Shown here: positions 1 through 9,587 of the stretch, piece by piece
Layout of the letters: each line of letters begins with the position of its first letter
Numbering within the stretch: position 1 is the first letter of the stretch
Assembly: GCF_014596085.1 (NCBI RefSeq)
Contig: NZ_JACCJY010000001.1
Location: 580,601-644,600 of the forward strand
Origin: Azospirillum tabaci
GTDB lineage: Bacteria; Pseudomonadota; Alphaproteobacteria; Azospirillales; Azospirillaceae
Direction of reading: 5' to 3'
Length of the DNA stretch: 64,000 nt
Made by a program: the position numbers and the translations under genes
The notes under the pieces: model-generated
Seen by the model: the letters and a program-made list of their open reading frames with translations, nothing else
What the model was told of the DNA's origin: nothing
The model's database searches: none

Positions 1-208
1 CGATGGAGGTCTCCGCCGCTTCCATGTCGATGATCGCGCCGGCGCGCACGCCCGTGGCGATCTGGTGGCCGATCCCCAGGATGCGCACGGCCCCCGCATC
101 CTCGACGCGGGCGATGAGGCAGCACACCTTGGTCGAGCCGACGTCCAGCGCGGCGATGGTCCCGCCGCGGGTGGCTCGTTTTGGCTTTTTCGCCCCGTTG
201 AAGCCCAT
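1..208 (-). CDS. ftsA: FtsA, cell division actin-like protein (N-terminal part only)
   Basis: This is the first 69 codons of FtsA, the actin-like ATPase that tethers FtsZ to the inner membrane and recruits later division proteins; the rest lies beyond the left edge of the window. The reading starts at an ATG at 208 and shows the phosphate-1 motif ALDVGSTKVCCLIA near residues 20-33, diagnostic of FtsA/actin-fold ATPases, followed by the family's GHQIATGVRAG stretch. It lies 82 nt downstream of ftsQ, the normal dcw order. The basic N-terminal leader before the motif is short. Confidence 0.93.
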   Translation of the reverse strand, partial: MGFNGAKKPKRATRGGTIAALDVGSTKVCCLIARVEDAGAVRILGIGHQIATGVRAGAIIDMEAAETSI

Positions 209-290
209 GTTCAGCACAACCCTATGGCCTCGATGCGTCCGGTCGTTCGCGTTTCAGAAAGAGGGGTTCAGGAAGAGGGGTGGCGGAGGA

Positions 291-1253
291 TCACGTCTTC
301 TTGCCCGGCTTCTTCTTGTTCTCCTCCTCCGTCCAGGGCAGGACGGCGGTGGCGGAGGTCTGCAGCACGGCGCGGTCGTTCTGGCGCAGGTCGATGGCCA
401 CGATGTCGCGGTCCAGGACCTGTCCCGTCGCGTCCATCTCCGCCAACTGGCGCAGCGCGGACGGCATGCGGGCTTCCGGCAGTTTCACCACGACACCGTT
501 CTTCAGCTTGAGATCCCAGCGGCGGTCGCCGACCCAGGAGGCGGCGCTCACCTTTTCGCGCAGCGCCGGCACATTGTCGAGGGCCGCGAGCAGCTTCGGC
601 ACCTGCATCGGCGCGTTGGCGCCGACGACCTGCGGCAGCGTCTCGATCCGGCGGTTGCCGCGCCGCGCCAGCTCGGTCGCGTCGGCCAGCGGGCGGCCTT
701 CGCGGTCGATGACGGTAAACTTGCGGTCGTGCTGCCAGATCGCCATCGGCTCCCGCTCCGTCAGGCGGACGAACAGGATGCCGGGCAGGTGGCGCTCGAT
801 GGAGGCCGAGGCGACCCAGGGCAGGCTCTCCAGCTTCTCCTTGGCATCGGACAGCGTGACGGCGAGGATCGGGTCGCCGCGCTGCACGCCGAGCACGCGC
901 AGGATGGACGCCGGGTCGGTCTCGGTCCGGCCCTCGACCAGCACGTCGGCGATGGCGAAGCCGGCGGACGCGCTGGTCTGGATCAGGCTTTCCTGCAACG
1001 CCGCGGTGGTCTCGGCGAAGGTGCCGCGCTGCCACGCCGACACGGCCATGCCGGCGACGACCAGGACCGGCGTCAGCAGGATGGCCGCCTTGACCGCGGG
1101 GCGGGTCCAGCGCGGCCAGGCGCGGCGGCGGTTGCCTTTCTGGGCCGACTTCGCCATGGCGCGCGGCGGCACGGGCATGTCGTCGCGGCCCCGGTTCGCA
1201 GAGCCCCCGAAGCCGGCGCGGAACTGCGGATCGATGCTCAGTCGAGTTGACAT
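291..1253 (-). CDS. ftsQ: FtsQ, divisome bitopic protein
   Basis: FtsQ links early and late divisome proteins in the inner membrane. The 320-residue product has a basic cytoplasmic N-terminus, one membrane segment (about residues 60-77), then a POTRA domain beginning around VLVEGRTETDPASIL and a beta domain with the RLTEREPMAIW stretch. The start is an ATG at 1253 inside the end of ddlB (16-bp overlap); a longer frame would reach 1274, but the inner start gives MSTRL and tight coupling. The C-terminus is a Lys-rich tail. It lies between ddlB and ftsA as in other proteobacteria. Confidence 0.93.
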   Translation of the reverse strand: MSTRLSIDPQFRAGFGGSANRGRDDMPVPPRAMAKSAQKGNRRRAWPRWTRPAVKAAILLTPVLVVAGMAVSAWQRGTFAETTAALQESLIQTSASAGFAIADVLVEGRTETDPASILRVLGVQRGDPILAVTLSDAKEKLESLPWVASASIERHLPGILFVRLTEREPMAIWQHDRKFTVIDREGRPLADATELARRGNRRIETLPQVVGANAPMQVPKLLAALDNVPALREKVSAASWVGDRRWDLKLKNGVVVKLPEARMPSALRQLAEMDATGQVLDRDIVAIDLRQNDRAVLQTSATAVLPWTEEENKKKPGKKT

Positions 1254-2188
1254 GCGGCGTTCTCCACCATCCAAGCGACGAGAGCCCCGTAGGTGAGCCC
1301 CACGGCAGCGGCCTGTTCGGGAACCAGCGACAGCGGCGTCATGCCCGGCTGGTTGTTGATTTCCAGGAAAAAGAGTCCGTCGGTCCCACTTTTACGATCG
1401 TCCCAGCGGAAGTCGCTGCGCGAAACGCCGCGGCACCCCAGGGTCCGGTGGGCCAGGACCGCCAGCCTCTTGGCTTCTTCCGCGACATGCTCGGGAATCT
1501 GCGCGGGCACAGTATGAACGGCATGACCGGCGCTGTATTTAGCCGTGTAGTCATAGACCTGCGCCTCGAAGCGGATTTCCGTCACGGTCAGGGCGCGGCA
1601 TTCGCCGTCCAGCCCGCCCATGACGCCGACGGTCAGTTCGCGGCCCGGGATGAACTCCTCCACCAGAGCGCGCTCGCCGAAGGTCCAGGCGTCGCCGACC
1701 GGGCTGTTCTGCCCCTCGCGCACCAGCGTGACCCCGACGGTCGAGCCTTCGTCCACCGGCTTGACGATGTAGGGGGCGGGCATCGGGTGGACGCCGCCGG
1801 TCAGCTCGCCCTTGGTGAGGACGAGGCCCTTGGGCGAGCGCACGCCGACCGGGGCGAGCAGCGCCTTGGTCATCGCCTTGTCCATGGCGACCGCGGCGGC
1901 GCGCACACCGGAATGGGTGTAGGGGATGCCGAGGAACTCCAGCACGCCCTGGATGGTCCCGTCCTCGCCGCCGCGCCCGTGCAGGGCGTTGAACACCGCG
2001 TCGGGGCGCGGGTCGGTCAGCGCACGCAGCAGCCCCTCCAGGTCGCGCTGCACGTCCACCGCGGTGACGCGGTAGCCTTCCTCTTCCAGCGCCTTGGCAA
2101 CGCCGGCGCCGCTGACCAGCGACACCTCGCGCTCCGCCGACCAGCCGCCCATCAGGACGGCGACATGCTTCTTGTGGAGGGTGGTCAT
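1238..2188 (-). CDS. ddlB: D-alanine--D-alanine ligase
   Basis: This cytoplasmic ATP-grasp ligase makes D-Ala-D-Ala for the peptidoglycan stem peptide. The 316-residue protein shows the N-terminal AVLMGGWSAEREVSL motif, HGRGGEDGTIQG, the PYIVKPVDEGSTVGV ATP-binding strand, and the C-terminal RSDFR and EINNQPGMTPLSLVP metal/substrate loop. The last loop reads NNQPGMT rather than the more usual NTLPGMT, a small variation. The start ATG at 2188 overlaps the murB stop by 4 bp (ATGA), and the end overlaps ftsQ. Length is normal for the family. Confidence 0.96.
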   Translation of the reverse strand: MTTLHKKHVAVLMGGWSAEREVSLVSGAGVAKALEEEGYRVTAVDVQRDLEGLLRALTDPRPDAVFNALHGRGGEDGTIQGVLEFLGIPYTHSGVRAAAVAMDKAMTKALLAPVGVRSPKGLVLTKGELTGGVHPMPAPYIVKPVDEGSTVGVTLVREGQNSPVGDAWTFGERALVEEFIPGRELTVGVMGGLDGECRALTVTEIRFEAQVYDYTAKYSAGHAVHTVPAQIPEHVAEEAKRLAVLAHRTLGCRGVSRSDFRWDDRKSGTDGLFFLEINNQPGMTPLSLVPEQAAAVGLTYGALVAWMVENAACQLD

Positions 2189-3111
2189 GCGGACGCTCCT
2201 TCGCGGGCCACGCCGACCCGCTTGATTTCCCATTCCAGCGTGACGCCGGAGGTCTCGAACACGCGGCGCCGGACCTCTTCGCCCAGCGCCTCCAGCTCCG
2301 CCGCGGTGGCGGCGCCCTGGTTGATGAGGAAGTTGCAGTGCTTCTCCGACACCTGCGCGCCGCCGATGGTCAGCCCACGGCAGCCGGCCTTGTCGATCAG
2401 CTCCCACGCCTTGTGGCCGGGCGGGTTCTTGAAGGTCGAGCCGCCGGTGCGCGAGCGGACCGGCTGGGTGTCGGCGCGCTTGCCGGAGATCTCCGCCATG
2501 CGTTGCGCGATCTCCGCCGGGTCGCCGGCCGTGCCGCGCAGGGTGGCGCCGGTGAAGATCACGTCCTCCGGCACTCCGGCGTGGCGGTAGGTGAAGCCCA
2601 TGCCGGCGTTGTCGTAGGACACGCGCCCGCCCCGGCGGGTCACCCCCTGGGCGGAGACCAGCACGTCCTTGATCTCGTGCCCATAGGCGCCGCCGTTCAT
2701 GCGCAGCGCGCCGCCGATGGTGCCGGGGATGCCCGACAGGAACTCCAGCCCGGCGACGCCGGCGTCGCGCGCCACAGCGGCGACGTTCAGGTCGAGCGCG
2801 GCCGCGCCGGCCTCCAGCGTCAGCCCGTCCGCCGCGATGCCGGCGAAGCCGCGGCCCAGCCGGATCACCACGCCGGGAATGCCGCCGTCGCGGATCAGCA
2901 GGTTGGAGGCGACGCCCAGCACCGTCACCGGCACGTCGTCCGGCAATTCGGCCAGGAAGCTCGCCAGATCGTCGGCGTCCTCCGGCCGGAACATGACCTC
3001 CGCCGGACCGCCGACGCGGAACCACGTCACGTTGGCCAGCGGCGCGTCGGCGGTCAGCCGTCCGCGGCAGGCGGGCATCCGGTCGATGAGGGAGGCGGTG
3101 GTGGCTGTCAT
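2185..3111 (-). CDS. murB: UDP-N-acetylenolpyruvoylglucosamine reductase
   Basis: MurB is a cytoplasmic FAD enzyme that reduces UDP-GlcNAc-enolpyruvate to UDP-MurNAc with NADPH. The 308-residue protein has the FAD-binding TWFRVGGPAE and SNLLIRDGGIPGVVIRL segments, the GIPGTIGGALRMNGGAYG loop, and GGSTFKNPPG carrying the catalytic Ser proton donor, followed by SEKHCNFLIN. The chosen ATG at 3111 is 11 nt after the murC stop and gives the usual N-terminus; the frame is open further upstream through murC, but that part is not MurB-like. The end overlaps ddlB by 4 bp. Confidence 0.96.
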   Translation of the reverse strand: MTATTASLIDRMPACRGRLTADAPLANVTWFRVGGPAEVMFRPEDADDLASFLAELPDDVPVTVLGVASNLLIRDGGIPGVVIRLGRGFAGIAADGLTLEAGAAALDLNVAAVARDAGVAGLEFLSGIPGTIGGALRMNGGAYGHEIKDVLVSAQGVTRRGGRVSYDNAGMGFTYRHAGVPEDVIFTGATLRGTAGDPAEIAQRMAEISGKRADTQPVRSRTGGSTFKNPPGHKAWELIDKAGCRGLTIGGAQVSEKHCNFLINQGAATAAELEALGEEVRRRVFETSGVTLEWEIKRVGVAREGASA

Positions 3112-3122
3112 CGGAGAACCCG

Positions 3123-4538
3123 TCACGCCTTGCCCGACAGCTTGTCCAGCTCGCCCGGCAGGGCGTTGGCCCACTGGGTGATGTTGCCCGCGCCCAGGCA
3201 GACCACGAGGTCGCCGGGCCGCGCGATCTCGCGGACCAGTTGCGGCAGCTCGTCCGGGCCGTGCAGGGCGAGCACCTGACGGTGGCCGTGCATGCGCAGC
3301 CCCTCGACGAGGCTGTCGCGGTTGACGTTCTCGATCGGCTGCTCCCCGGCGGCGTAGACGTCCGCCACGATCACCGCGTCGGCGTCGTTGAAGCAGGTGC
3401 AGAACTCCTCGAACAGGTTGGCGAGGCGCGAGTAGCGGTGCGGCTGGACGACGGCGATGGTGCGGCCGGTGCCGGCGGTGCGCGCGGCCTTCAGGACGGC
3501 GGCGATCTCCACCGGGTGGTGGCCGTAGTCGTCGATGACGGTGATGCCGTTCGATTCGCCGGTCTTGGTGAAGCGGCGCTTGACGCCCTGGAACTTCGCC
3601 ATGCTGTCGCGCATCACCACGTCGGGCAGGCCCATCTCGTTGCCCACCGCGAAGCAGGCCAGCGAGTTCTGGACGTTGTGCGGCCCGTACATCGGCAGGC
3701 GGACGCCGATGATGGTCCGGCTCTCCCCGGTGTGGCGGTCGTCGATCACCACGTCGTACTCGGCGCCCTCGGTGCCCAGCCGCATGTTCACGGCGCGCAC
3801 GTCGGCCTGCGGGCTGAAGCCGTAGGTGATGATGCGGCGGTCCGACACGCGCGGGATCATCGCCTGCACCTCCGGATGGTCGATGCACAGCGCGGCGAAG
3901 CCGTAGAAGGGGATGTTCTGGACGAAGCTGTCGAAGGCGGCCCGCATGTGGTCGAAGGTGCCGTAATAGTCCAGATGCTCCGGGTCCATGTTGGTGACCA
4001 CGGCGATGCAGGCCGGCAGCTTGATGAAGGTGCCGTCGCTCTCGTCCGCCTCGACGACCATCCAGTCGCCCGAGCCCAGCCGCGTGTTGGTGCCGTAGGC
4101 GTTGATGATGCCGCCGTTGATGACCGTGGGGTCGAGGTTGGCGTGCTCCAGCATGTTGCCGACCATCGAGGTCGTCGTGGTCTTGCCATGGGTGCCGCCG
4201 ATGGCGATGGCCCATTTCAGGCGCATCAGCTCGCCCAGCATCTCGGCGCGGCGGACGACCGGGACCAGGGCGGCGCGGGCGGCGACGACCTCCGGGTTGT
4301 CGCGCTTGACGGCGGAGGAGACGACGACGACCGCGGCCCCGGCGATGTTTTCCGCGCGGTGGCCGATGCTGATCTGGATGCCCAGCCCGCGCAGGCGCTT
4401 GACGTTGGCGCTCTCCGCCAGGTCGGAGCCCTGGACGGTGTAGCCGAGGTTGCGCAGCACTTCGGCGATGCCGCTCATGCCGATGCCGCCGATGCCGACG
4501 AAATGGATGGTGCCGATCGAGAGGGGGAGGGCGCGCAT
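3123..4538 (-). CDS. murC: UDP-N-acetylmuramate--L-alanine ligase
   Basis: MurC adds L-Ala to UDP-MurNAc, the first of the four Mur ligase steps in the cytoplasm. The 471-residue protein carries the N-terminal Rossmann motif [17 protein letters not shown], the Mur ligase P-loop [12 protein letters not shown] near residues 112-123, the EADESDGTF metal-binding region, [11 protein letters not shown], and the C-terminal [10 protein letters not shown] motif. Length and motif order are standard. It follows the small ORF at 4546-4812 by 7 nt and precedes murB by 11 nt in the dcw operon. Confidence 0.97.
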   Translation of the reverse strand: MRALPLSIGTIHFVGIGGIGMSGIAEVLRNLGYTVQGSDLAESANVKRLRGLGIQISIGHRAENIAGAAVVVVSSAVKRDNPEVVAARAALVPVVRRAEMLGELMRLKWAIAIGGTHGKTTTTSMVGNMLEHANLDPTVINGGIINAYGTNTRLGSGDWMVVEADESDGTFIKLPACIAVVTNMDPEHLDYYGTFDHMRAAFDSFVQNIPFYGFAALCIDHPEVQAMIPRVSDRRIITYGFSPQADVRAVNMRLGTEGAEYDVVIDDRHTGESRTIIGVRLPMYGPHNVQNSLACFAVGNEMGLPDVVMRDSMAKFQGVKRRFTKTGESNGITVIDDYGHHPVEIAAVLKAARTAGTGRTIAVVQPHRYSRLANLFEEFCTCFNDADAVIVADVYAAGEQPIENVNRDSLVEGLRMHGHRQVLALHGPDELPQLVREIARPGDLVVCLGAGNITQWANALPGELDKLSGKA

Positions 4539-4545
4539 GTCTGGA

Positions 4546-4812
4546 TTACTTTCCGCGGCGGAGCATCAGGCTGAGGGTGGCGTCCACGGCCATGTCGGAC
4601 AGGCCGTAGGGAAGGGGCTGGGAACCGATCGTGACGTGCAGGCGGTCGCGCAGGAAACCGGCGCCGGCGCGCGGCAGCAGCGGGCAGTCGGGCCGGTTGC
4701 TCCAGGCGCCTTCGGTCCGCGTCATGTCCGCCGGCCAGTCGCCCAGAGGCCGGGACGAGGGGGGCCGGGACGAGCGGGGGCGTGCGATGGTGCTGCGCGT
4801 TGCCTTGTTCAT
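4546..4812 (-). CDS. Small conserved-position hypothetical between murG and murC (88 aa)
   Basis: I do not recognise this 88-residue product. Its ATG at 4812 overlaps the murG stop in an ATGA junction, it is preceded by an AAGGAA ribosome-binding sequence at suitable spacing, and it stops 7 nt before the murC start. Nearly all its codons end in G or C, as in the neighbouring genes. The N-terminal third is rich in Arg, Ser and Pro (two SSRP repeats) and looks disordered; the C-terminal half (about residues 50-88) contains RDRLHVTIG and [16 protein letters not shown] and could fold. There is no signal peptide or membrane segment. Most dcw clusters have no gene here. Confidence 0.55.
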   Translation of the reverse strand: MNKATRSTIARPRSSRPPSSRPLGDWPADMTRTEGAWSNRPDCPLLPRAGAGFLRDRLHVTIGSQPLPYGLSDMAVDATLSLMLRRGK

Positions 4813-5948
4813 TCCGCGGCTTCCTTGGTTCGGGCGTGGTTGGGGTTGGCGATCATGTCGAGCACGGCGTCGGCCAGCCGGCGCGCGGCGTCGGCCATGC
4901 CCCAGCCGTGGGCGGCCTGCGCCGCAGCGGTCAAGGCATCCGGCGACTCCAGCAGTTCCGTCAGGCGGGCGGCGAGCGCGTCGGCGGTGAAGTCCGGCTG
5001 CGGCATCAGCCAGGCGGCTCCGGCGGCGGCGAGCTGCCGCGCATTGGCCGTCTGGTGATCGTCCATGGCATGCGGATATGGCACAAGGATGGCCGGACGC
5101 CCGATGCAGGTCAGTTCGGCGATGGTCGAGGCGCCGGCCCGCGTGATGGCGAGGTGGCAGCCGGCCAGCCGGTCCGGCACGTCGCGGAAGAAGCTCTCCA
5201 GCTCCAGCCCGCCGAGGCCCATGCCGGCGTAAGAGCGGCGCGCGGTCTCCAGATCCTCGGGCCGGCATTGCTGCGCCAGATGGATGCGGGCGCGCAGCTC
5301 GGCGGGCAGCCGGCCCAGCGCCTCGGGGATCACTTCGGAGAAGACGCGCGCACCCTGGCTGCCGCCCATCACCAGGATGCGGACGGGTCCGCCGGGGGCG
5401 GTAACGGCGTAGGCGGCGTCGCGCTGGGCGGCGATGGCGGGGCGGACCGGGTTGCCGGTGCGGACGAGGCGCTGACGATGCTCCTCTTTCACCGAGGCGA
5501 CCTCGGGGAAGGCGACGGCGATGCGGCGCGCGGCGGCGGCGAGCATCCGGTTGGCGCGGCCCAGCACGGCGTTCTGCTCGTGCAGCATCACCGGCACGCG
5601 GCCTTGCGCGGCGGCGTAGACCGTGGGGACGGAAGGGTAGCCGCCGAAACCGACGACCGCCGCCGGTTTCAGGTGGCGCATCAGCGCGTTGGCGCCGAGC
5701 AGGCCGAGGCCCATCTGCCACGCCGCGTTCATCTTGGCCAGCAGGCTGCCGCCGGGGGCGGCGGAGCGGATGCGGTGGACCGTCACCTCCGGCAGGCTGT
5801 CGCCGAAGGCCTGGCCGCGCTTGTCGGTGACCAGCGCCACCGCCTCGCCGCGGGCCAGCAACTCGCGCGCCAGCGCCTCCGCCGGGAAGAAGTGCCCGCC
5901 GGTGCCGCCGGCGGCCAGGATGATGGGGCGCTGTGTGGTGTCGGCCAT
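4809..5948 (-). CDS. murG: Lipid II synthase (GlcNAc transferase)
   Basis: MurG is a peripheral inner-membrane GT28 glycosyltransferase that adds GlcNAc to lipid I, giving lipid II. The 379-residue protein has the N-terminal acceptor-domain motif AAGGTGGHFFPA, GFGGYPSVPT, LHEQNAVLGRAN, the inter-domain VMGGSQGA, and the donor-sugar motif RAGASTIAEL followed by PYPHAMDDHQ. The ATG at 5948 lies 5 nt after the ftsW stop; the open frame extends far upstream but that part is ftsW in another frame. The end overlaps the small ORF at 4546-4812. Confidence 0.96.
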   Translation of the reverse strand: MADTTQRPIILAAGGTGGHFFPAEALARELLARGEAVALVTDKRGQAFGDSLPEVTVHRIRSAAPGGSLLAKMNAAWQMGLGLLGANALMRHLKPAAVVGFGGYPSVPTVYAAAQGRVPVMLHEQNAVLGRANRMLAAAARRIAVAFPEVASVKEEHRQRLVRTGNPVRPAIAAQRDAAYAVTAPGGPVRILVMGGSQGARVFSEVIPEALGRLPAELRARIHLAQQCRPEDLETARRSYAGMGLGGLELESFFRDVPDRLAGCHLAITRAGASTIAELTCIGRPAILVPYPHAMDDHQTANARQLAAAGAAWLMPQPDFTADALAARLTELLESPDALTAAAQAAHGWGMADAARRLADAVLDMIANPNHARTKEAAE

Positions 5949-5953
5949 CGTCG

Positions 5954-7075
5954 TCACTCCGCCGGGCCGAAGCGTTTGCGGGTCAACGCCAGCACCATGC
6001 CCATGCCGAAGCCCAGCGCCAGCAGCGAGGAGCCGCCGTAGGAGATGAAGGGCAGCGTCATGCCCTTGGTCGGCATCAGATGCAGGGCGGAGCCCATGTT
6101 GATCGCCGCCTGCAGGCCGAACTGGATCAGCAGGCCGCTCGCCGCCAGCAGCACGAAGTAGTTGGTGTCGTTGAACACCCGCGCGAAGCCGCGCAGCACG
6201 ATGAAGGCGAACAGGATGATGATGATCAGGCAGAAGATCAGCCCCATCTCCTCGCCGGCGACGGCGAAGATGAAGTCGGCGTGGCTGTCCGGCAGCGAGT
6301 ATTTCACCGTTCCCTGGCCGGGGCCGGTGCCCATCAGCCCGCCGTTGGCGAAGGCCTCCAGCGAGCGGCTGACCTGATAGGTGTCGCCGCTCGACGGGTC
6401 GAGGAAGCGGTTGATGCGGCTGTGGACGTGCGGCAGCGTGAAGTAGGCGCCGACGAGGCCGGCGACGCCCAGCACGCCCAGGCCGCCGACCAGCATGATG
6501 TTCAGCCCGGCCAGGAAGAACTGGGAAAACCACACCGCCGAGACCACCACCGTCATGCCCAGGTCGGGCTGCAGCAGCAGGCCGCCGACGGTGAGGCCGT
6601 AGAGCAGGATCGACAGGATCGTGCCGGGGAAGCCGGGGTTGGTGCGCGACAGCGAGAACAGCCACGCCCCGACCACCGCGAAGGCCGGCTTCACGAACTC
6701 CGACGGCTGGATCGACAGGCCGGGGATGTGAATCCAGCGCCGCGCGCCCTTGATCTCGACGCCGACGACCAGCGTCGCGTAGACCAGCGCCACCGCGATC
6801 AGGAAGACCACCAGCGCCGCCCGCCGCACGCCGCGCGGGCTGAGCAGCGAGACGCCGCACATGATGGCGACGCTGGGGATCAGCATCATCAGGTGACGTT
6901 CGACGAAGTAGAAGGTGTCCTGGATGCCGATGCGCTCCGCCACCGGCGGGCTGGCCGCGGTGATCAGGACCGTGCCGAGCGCCATCAGCACCGCCAGCGC
7001 GGCGAGCTGCCAGCGGTCGACCGTCCACCACCAGCGGCCGAAGATGGATTGGTCGGTGCGGTCGAAGGTCATCAT
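5954..7075 (-). CDS. ftsW: FtsW, SEDS peptidoglycan glycosyltransferase
   Basis: FtsW polymerises septal glycan from lipid II together with its partner transpeptidase FtsI, encoded in the same operon. The 373-residue protein has about ten hydrophobic segments and SEDS hallmarks: GARRWI, IQPSEFVKPAF, LLLQPDLGMT, RINRFLDP, SLPDSHADFIFAVAGEEMG and the late SYGGSSLL. Two ATG codons stand together at 7075 and 7072; the first shares one base with the murD stop. The N-terminal tail before the first membrane helix is short. It precedes murG by 5 nt. Confidence 0.95.
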   Translation of the reverse strand: MMTFDRTDQSIFGRWWWTVDRWQLAALAVLMALGTVLITAASPPVAERIGIQDTFYFVERHLMMLIPSVAIMCGVSLLSPRGVRRAALVVFLIAVALVYATLVVGVEIKGARRWIHIPGLSIQPSEFVKPAFAVVGAWLFSLSRTNPGFPGTILSILLYGLTVGGLLLQPDLGMTVVVSAVWFSQFFLAGLNIMLVGGLGVLGVAGLVGAYFTLPHVHSRINRFLDPSSGDTYQVSRSLEAFANGGLMGTGPGQGTVKYSLPDSHADFIFAVAGEEMGLIFCLIIIILFAFIVLRGFARVFNDTNYFVLLAASGLLIQFGLQAAINMGSALHLMPTKGMTLPFISYGGSSLLALGFGMGMVLALTRKRFGPAE

Positions 7076-8478
7076 CAGGCGCGGTCCCCCGGAACGGCGT
7101 TGCCTTCGAGGCGGTTCACGGCGTCGGCGAAGGCCTCGCCGCGCTTCTCGAAATTCGCGAACTGGTCCCAGGAGGCGCAGGCCGGCGACAGCAGCACGCA
7201 GGCGCCGGGCAGCGCCTCGGCCAGCGCCAGCTCCGCCGCGGCGTTGACCGCCACGTCCAGAGTGCCGCAGCGGGTGTGCGGGACCTTGTTGGCCTCCAGC
7301 CACGCCGCGAAGCGGTCCGACGCCTCGCCGATCAGGAAGGCGTGGCGGACGCGCGGCGCGTAGGCCTCCAGCCCGTCCAGCCCGGTCTCCTTCGCCTGAC
7401 CGCCGAGGATCCAGTAGATCGGGTCGAAGGTGGCCAGCGCCTTTTCCGTGGCGTCGGCGTTGGTCGCCTTGCTGTCGTTGACGAAGCGCACGCCGTCGAT
7501 GGTCCGCACCAACTGCTGGCGGTGGGCCAGACCAGGGAAGGTGGTCATGGCGGCGACGATGGCCGGGGTCGGCACGCCCGCCGCCTTACAGGCGGCATAG
7601 GCCGCGGCGGCGTTCTGCCAGTTGTGCGTGCCGAGCAGCGCCGGGAAGGCGGCCAGCTCGGCCACCCGCTCCGCGGCGCCAAAGGTGTCGTCGATCAGCC
7701 AGCCGTCCGCGGCGTAGACGCCGCCGGGCACTGGACCCAGGGCGGAGACCGGCCAGATCACCTGGTCGCCCTTGGCCTTCAGCTCCTCCCAGATCGCCCG
7801 GCAGGTCGGGTCGTCCACGCCGATCACCGCGGTGCGCGGCTTGGTCTGGCGGTGGAAGATCAGTTTCTTCGCGGCGACGTAGCCGTCCATGCCGCCGTGC
7901 CGGGCCAGATGGTCCGGCGTGACGTTGAGCAGCACCGCCACGTCGAAGGTGATCGAGTAGGTCAGCTCGAGCTGGTAGCTCGACATCTCCAGCACGTAGC
8001 TGCCGCCGGCTCCCACGGAGGGGAAGGTCAGCGCCGGGGTGCCCAGGTTGCCGCCCACCGCGATGCGCCGCCCGGCGGCTTCCATCACATGGCCGATCAG
8101 GGTCGTCGTCGTGGACTTCCCGTTGGTGCCGGTGATGCCGATGTAGGCCGAATCGCGCTCCGACCGGGCCAGCAGCTCGATGTCGCAGACCAGCTCGATG
8201 TTCGCGGCGCGGGCGCGCAGGGCGACCGGATGCGGCTTCGGGTGGGTGTGCGGGATGCCCGGCGACCAGACGATGGTGGTCAGCTCGGTCAGATCCGCCG
8301 TGGTCAGGTCGACGACCTTGTAGCCCTTGTCGAGCGCGGCCGCGCGGCTGGACTCGTTGTCGTCCCACACCCACACGTCGGCGCCGCTCCGGGTCAGCGC
8401 CTCCGCCGTGGCGAGGCCCGACTTGCCCAGCCCCATGACCGCCACCGGCAGTCCTTCCATGTAGAACAGGTTGATCAT
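7075..8478 (-). CDS. murD: UDP-N-acetylmuramoylalanine--D-glutamate ligase
   Basis: MurD adds D-Glu to UDP-MurNAc-L-Ala. The 467-residue cytoplasmic ligase has an N-terminal nucleotide-sugar domain (AVMGLGKSGLATAEAL), the P-loop GITGTNGKSTTTTLIG, EMSSYQLE, LNVTPDHLARHG, the FVNDSKATNADAT lid region, and the C-terminal LLSPACASWDQF motif that is specific for MurD. Length is slightly above the usual 440-450. The gene lies 13 nt downstream of mraY and touches the ftsW start. Confidence 0.97.
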   Translation of the reverse strand: MINLFYMEGLPVAVMGLGKSGLATAEALTRSGADVWVWDDNESSRAAALDKGYKVVDLTTADLTELTTIVWSPGIPHTHPKPHPVALRARAANIELVCDIELLARSERDSAYIGITGTNGKSTTTTLIGHVMEAAGRRIAVGGNLGTPALTFPSVGAGGSYVLEMSSYQLELTYSITFDVAVLLNVTPDHLARHGGMDGYVAAKKLIFHRQTKPRTAVIGVDDPTCRAIWEELKAKGDQVIWPVSALGPVPGGVYAADGWLIDDTFGAAERVAELAAFPALLGTHNWQNAAAAYAACKAAGVPTPAIVAAMTTFPGLAHRQQLVRTIDGVRFVNDSKATNADATEKALATFDPIYWILGGQAKETGLDGLEAYAPRVRHAFLIGEASDRFAAWLEANKVPHTRCGTLDVAVNAAAELALAEALPGACVLLSPACASWDQFANFEKRGEAFADAVNRLEGNAVPGDRA

Positions 8479-8491
8479 CGGGCGGCGACCC

Positions 8492-9577
8492 TCAGCGGAG
8501 CTTCAGCGTGGACAGGCCGACCAGGGCCAGGATGGAGGCGATGATCCAGAAGCGGATGACCACGGTGGACTCCGCCCACCCCTTCTTCTCGAAGTGATGG
8601 TGCAGGGGCGCCATGCGGAACACCCGCTTGCCGGTCAGCTTGAACGAGGCGACCTGGACGATCACCGACACGGTCTCCAGCACGAACAGGCCGCCGATGA
8701 TCGCCAGCACGATCTCGTGCTTGGTGACCACGCTGACGGCTCCCAGCGCGCCGCCGAGGGCCAGCGAGCCGGTGTCGCCCATGAAGACCATGGCGGGGGG
8801 CGCGTTGTACCAGAGGAAACCGATCCCCGCACCGACCAGAGCCCCGCAGAAAACGGCAAGCTCACCAGCACCGGGCACATGGTGGATCTGGAGATAGTTG
8901 GCGAAGATCGCGTTGCCGGTGAGGTAGGCGATCAGGCCGAAGCAGCCCGCCGCGATCATCGTCGGCACGATGGCGAGGCCGTCCAGGCCGTCCGTCAGGT
9001 TCACCGCGTTCGACGCCCCGACCATGACGAAGGCGCCCACGGGGATGAAGAACCAGGAGAGCTGGATCAGGAAATCCTTGACGAAGGGCACGGCCAGACC
9101 GCCGGACAGCGGCGGCGCCGACACATACATGATGGCGGCGGCGGCGGAGACGCCGATGATGATCTCCCAGGTCAGGCGGAAGCGGCCCGACAGCCCCTTG
9201 GTGTTGCGCTTGGTCAGCTTCAGATAGTCGTCGCCGAAGCCGATCAGCCCGTAGCCGATCGTCACCAGCAGCACGATCCAGGTGTAGGCGTTGGTCAGGT
9301 CCACCCACAGCAGCGTGCTGATCGACACGGCGATCAGGATCATCAGGCCGCCCATGGTGGGCGTGCCCTTCTTCTTCATATGGCTTTCCGGCCCGTCGGA
9401 ACGGATCGGCTGGCCCTCGCCCTGCTTGCGTTTCAGCCACGCGATCAGGCGCGGAAAGAACACGAAGCTGATGACGAGCGCCGTCAGCACCGCGCCGCCC
9501 GTCCGGAAGGTCAGATACCGGAACAGGTTGAACGGCGTGAAGACGTCCGCCAGGGGGAAGAGCAGGTTGTAGAGCAT
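8492..9577 (-). CDS. mraY: Phospho-N-acetylmuramoyl-pentapeptide transferase
   Basis: MraY is the polytopic inner-membrane enzyme that transfers phospho-MurNAc-pentapeptide to undecaprenyl phosphate, making lipid I. The 361-residue protein has about ten hydrophobic helices with conserved cytoplasmic loops: [19 protein letters not shown] (the Asp pair), [13 protein letters not shown] with the catalytic Asp, [12 protein letters not shown], and the C-terminal [11 protein letters not shown] loop. Length is normal. It stands 10 nt after murF and 13 nt before murD in the operon. Confidence 0.97.
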   Translation of the reverse strand: MLYNLLFPLADVFTPFNLFRYLTFRTGGAVLTALVISFVFFPRLIAWLKRKQGEGQPIRSDGPESHMKKKGTPTMGGLMILIAVSISTLLWVDLTNAYTWIVLLVTIGYGLIGFGDDYLKLTKRNTKGLSGRFRLTWEIIIGVSAAAAIMYVSAPPLSGGLAVPFVKDFLIQLSWFFIPVGAFVMVGASNAVNLTDGLDGLAIVPTMIAAGCFGLIAYLTGNAIFANYLQIHHVPGAGELAVFCGALVGAGIGFLWYNAPPAMVFMGDTGSLALGGALGAVSVVTKHEIVLAIIGGLFVLETVSVIVQVASFKLTGKRVFRMAPLHHHFEKKGWAESTVVIRFWIIASILALVGLSTLKLR

Positions 9578-9587
9578 CGTGGAGCGG

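Noticed and set aside
1247..2590. A 447-codon plus-strand frame over ddlB and murB
   Set aside because: It has no domain and opposes well-recognised Mur genes with tight overlaps.
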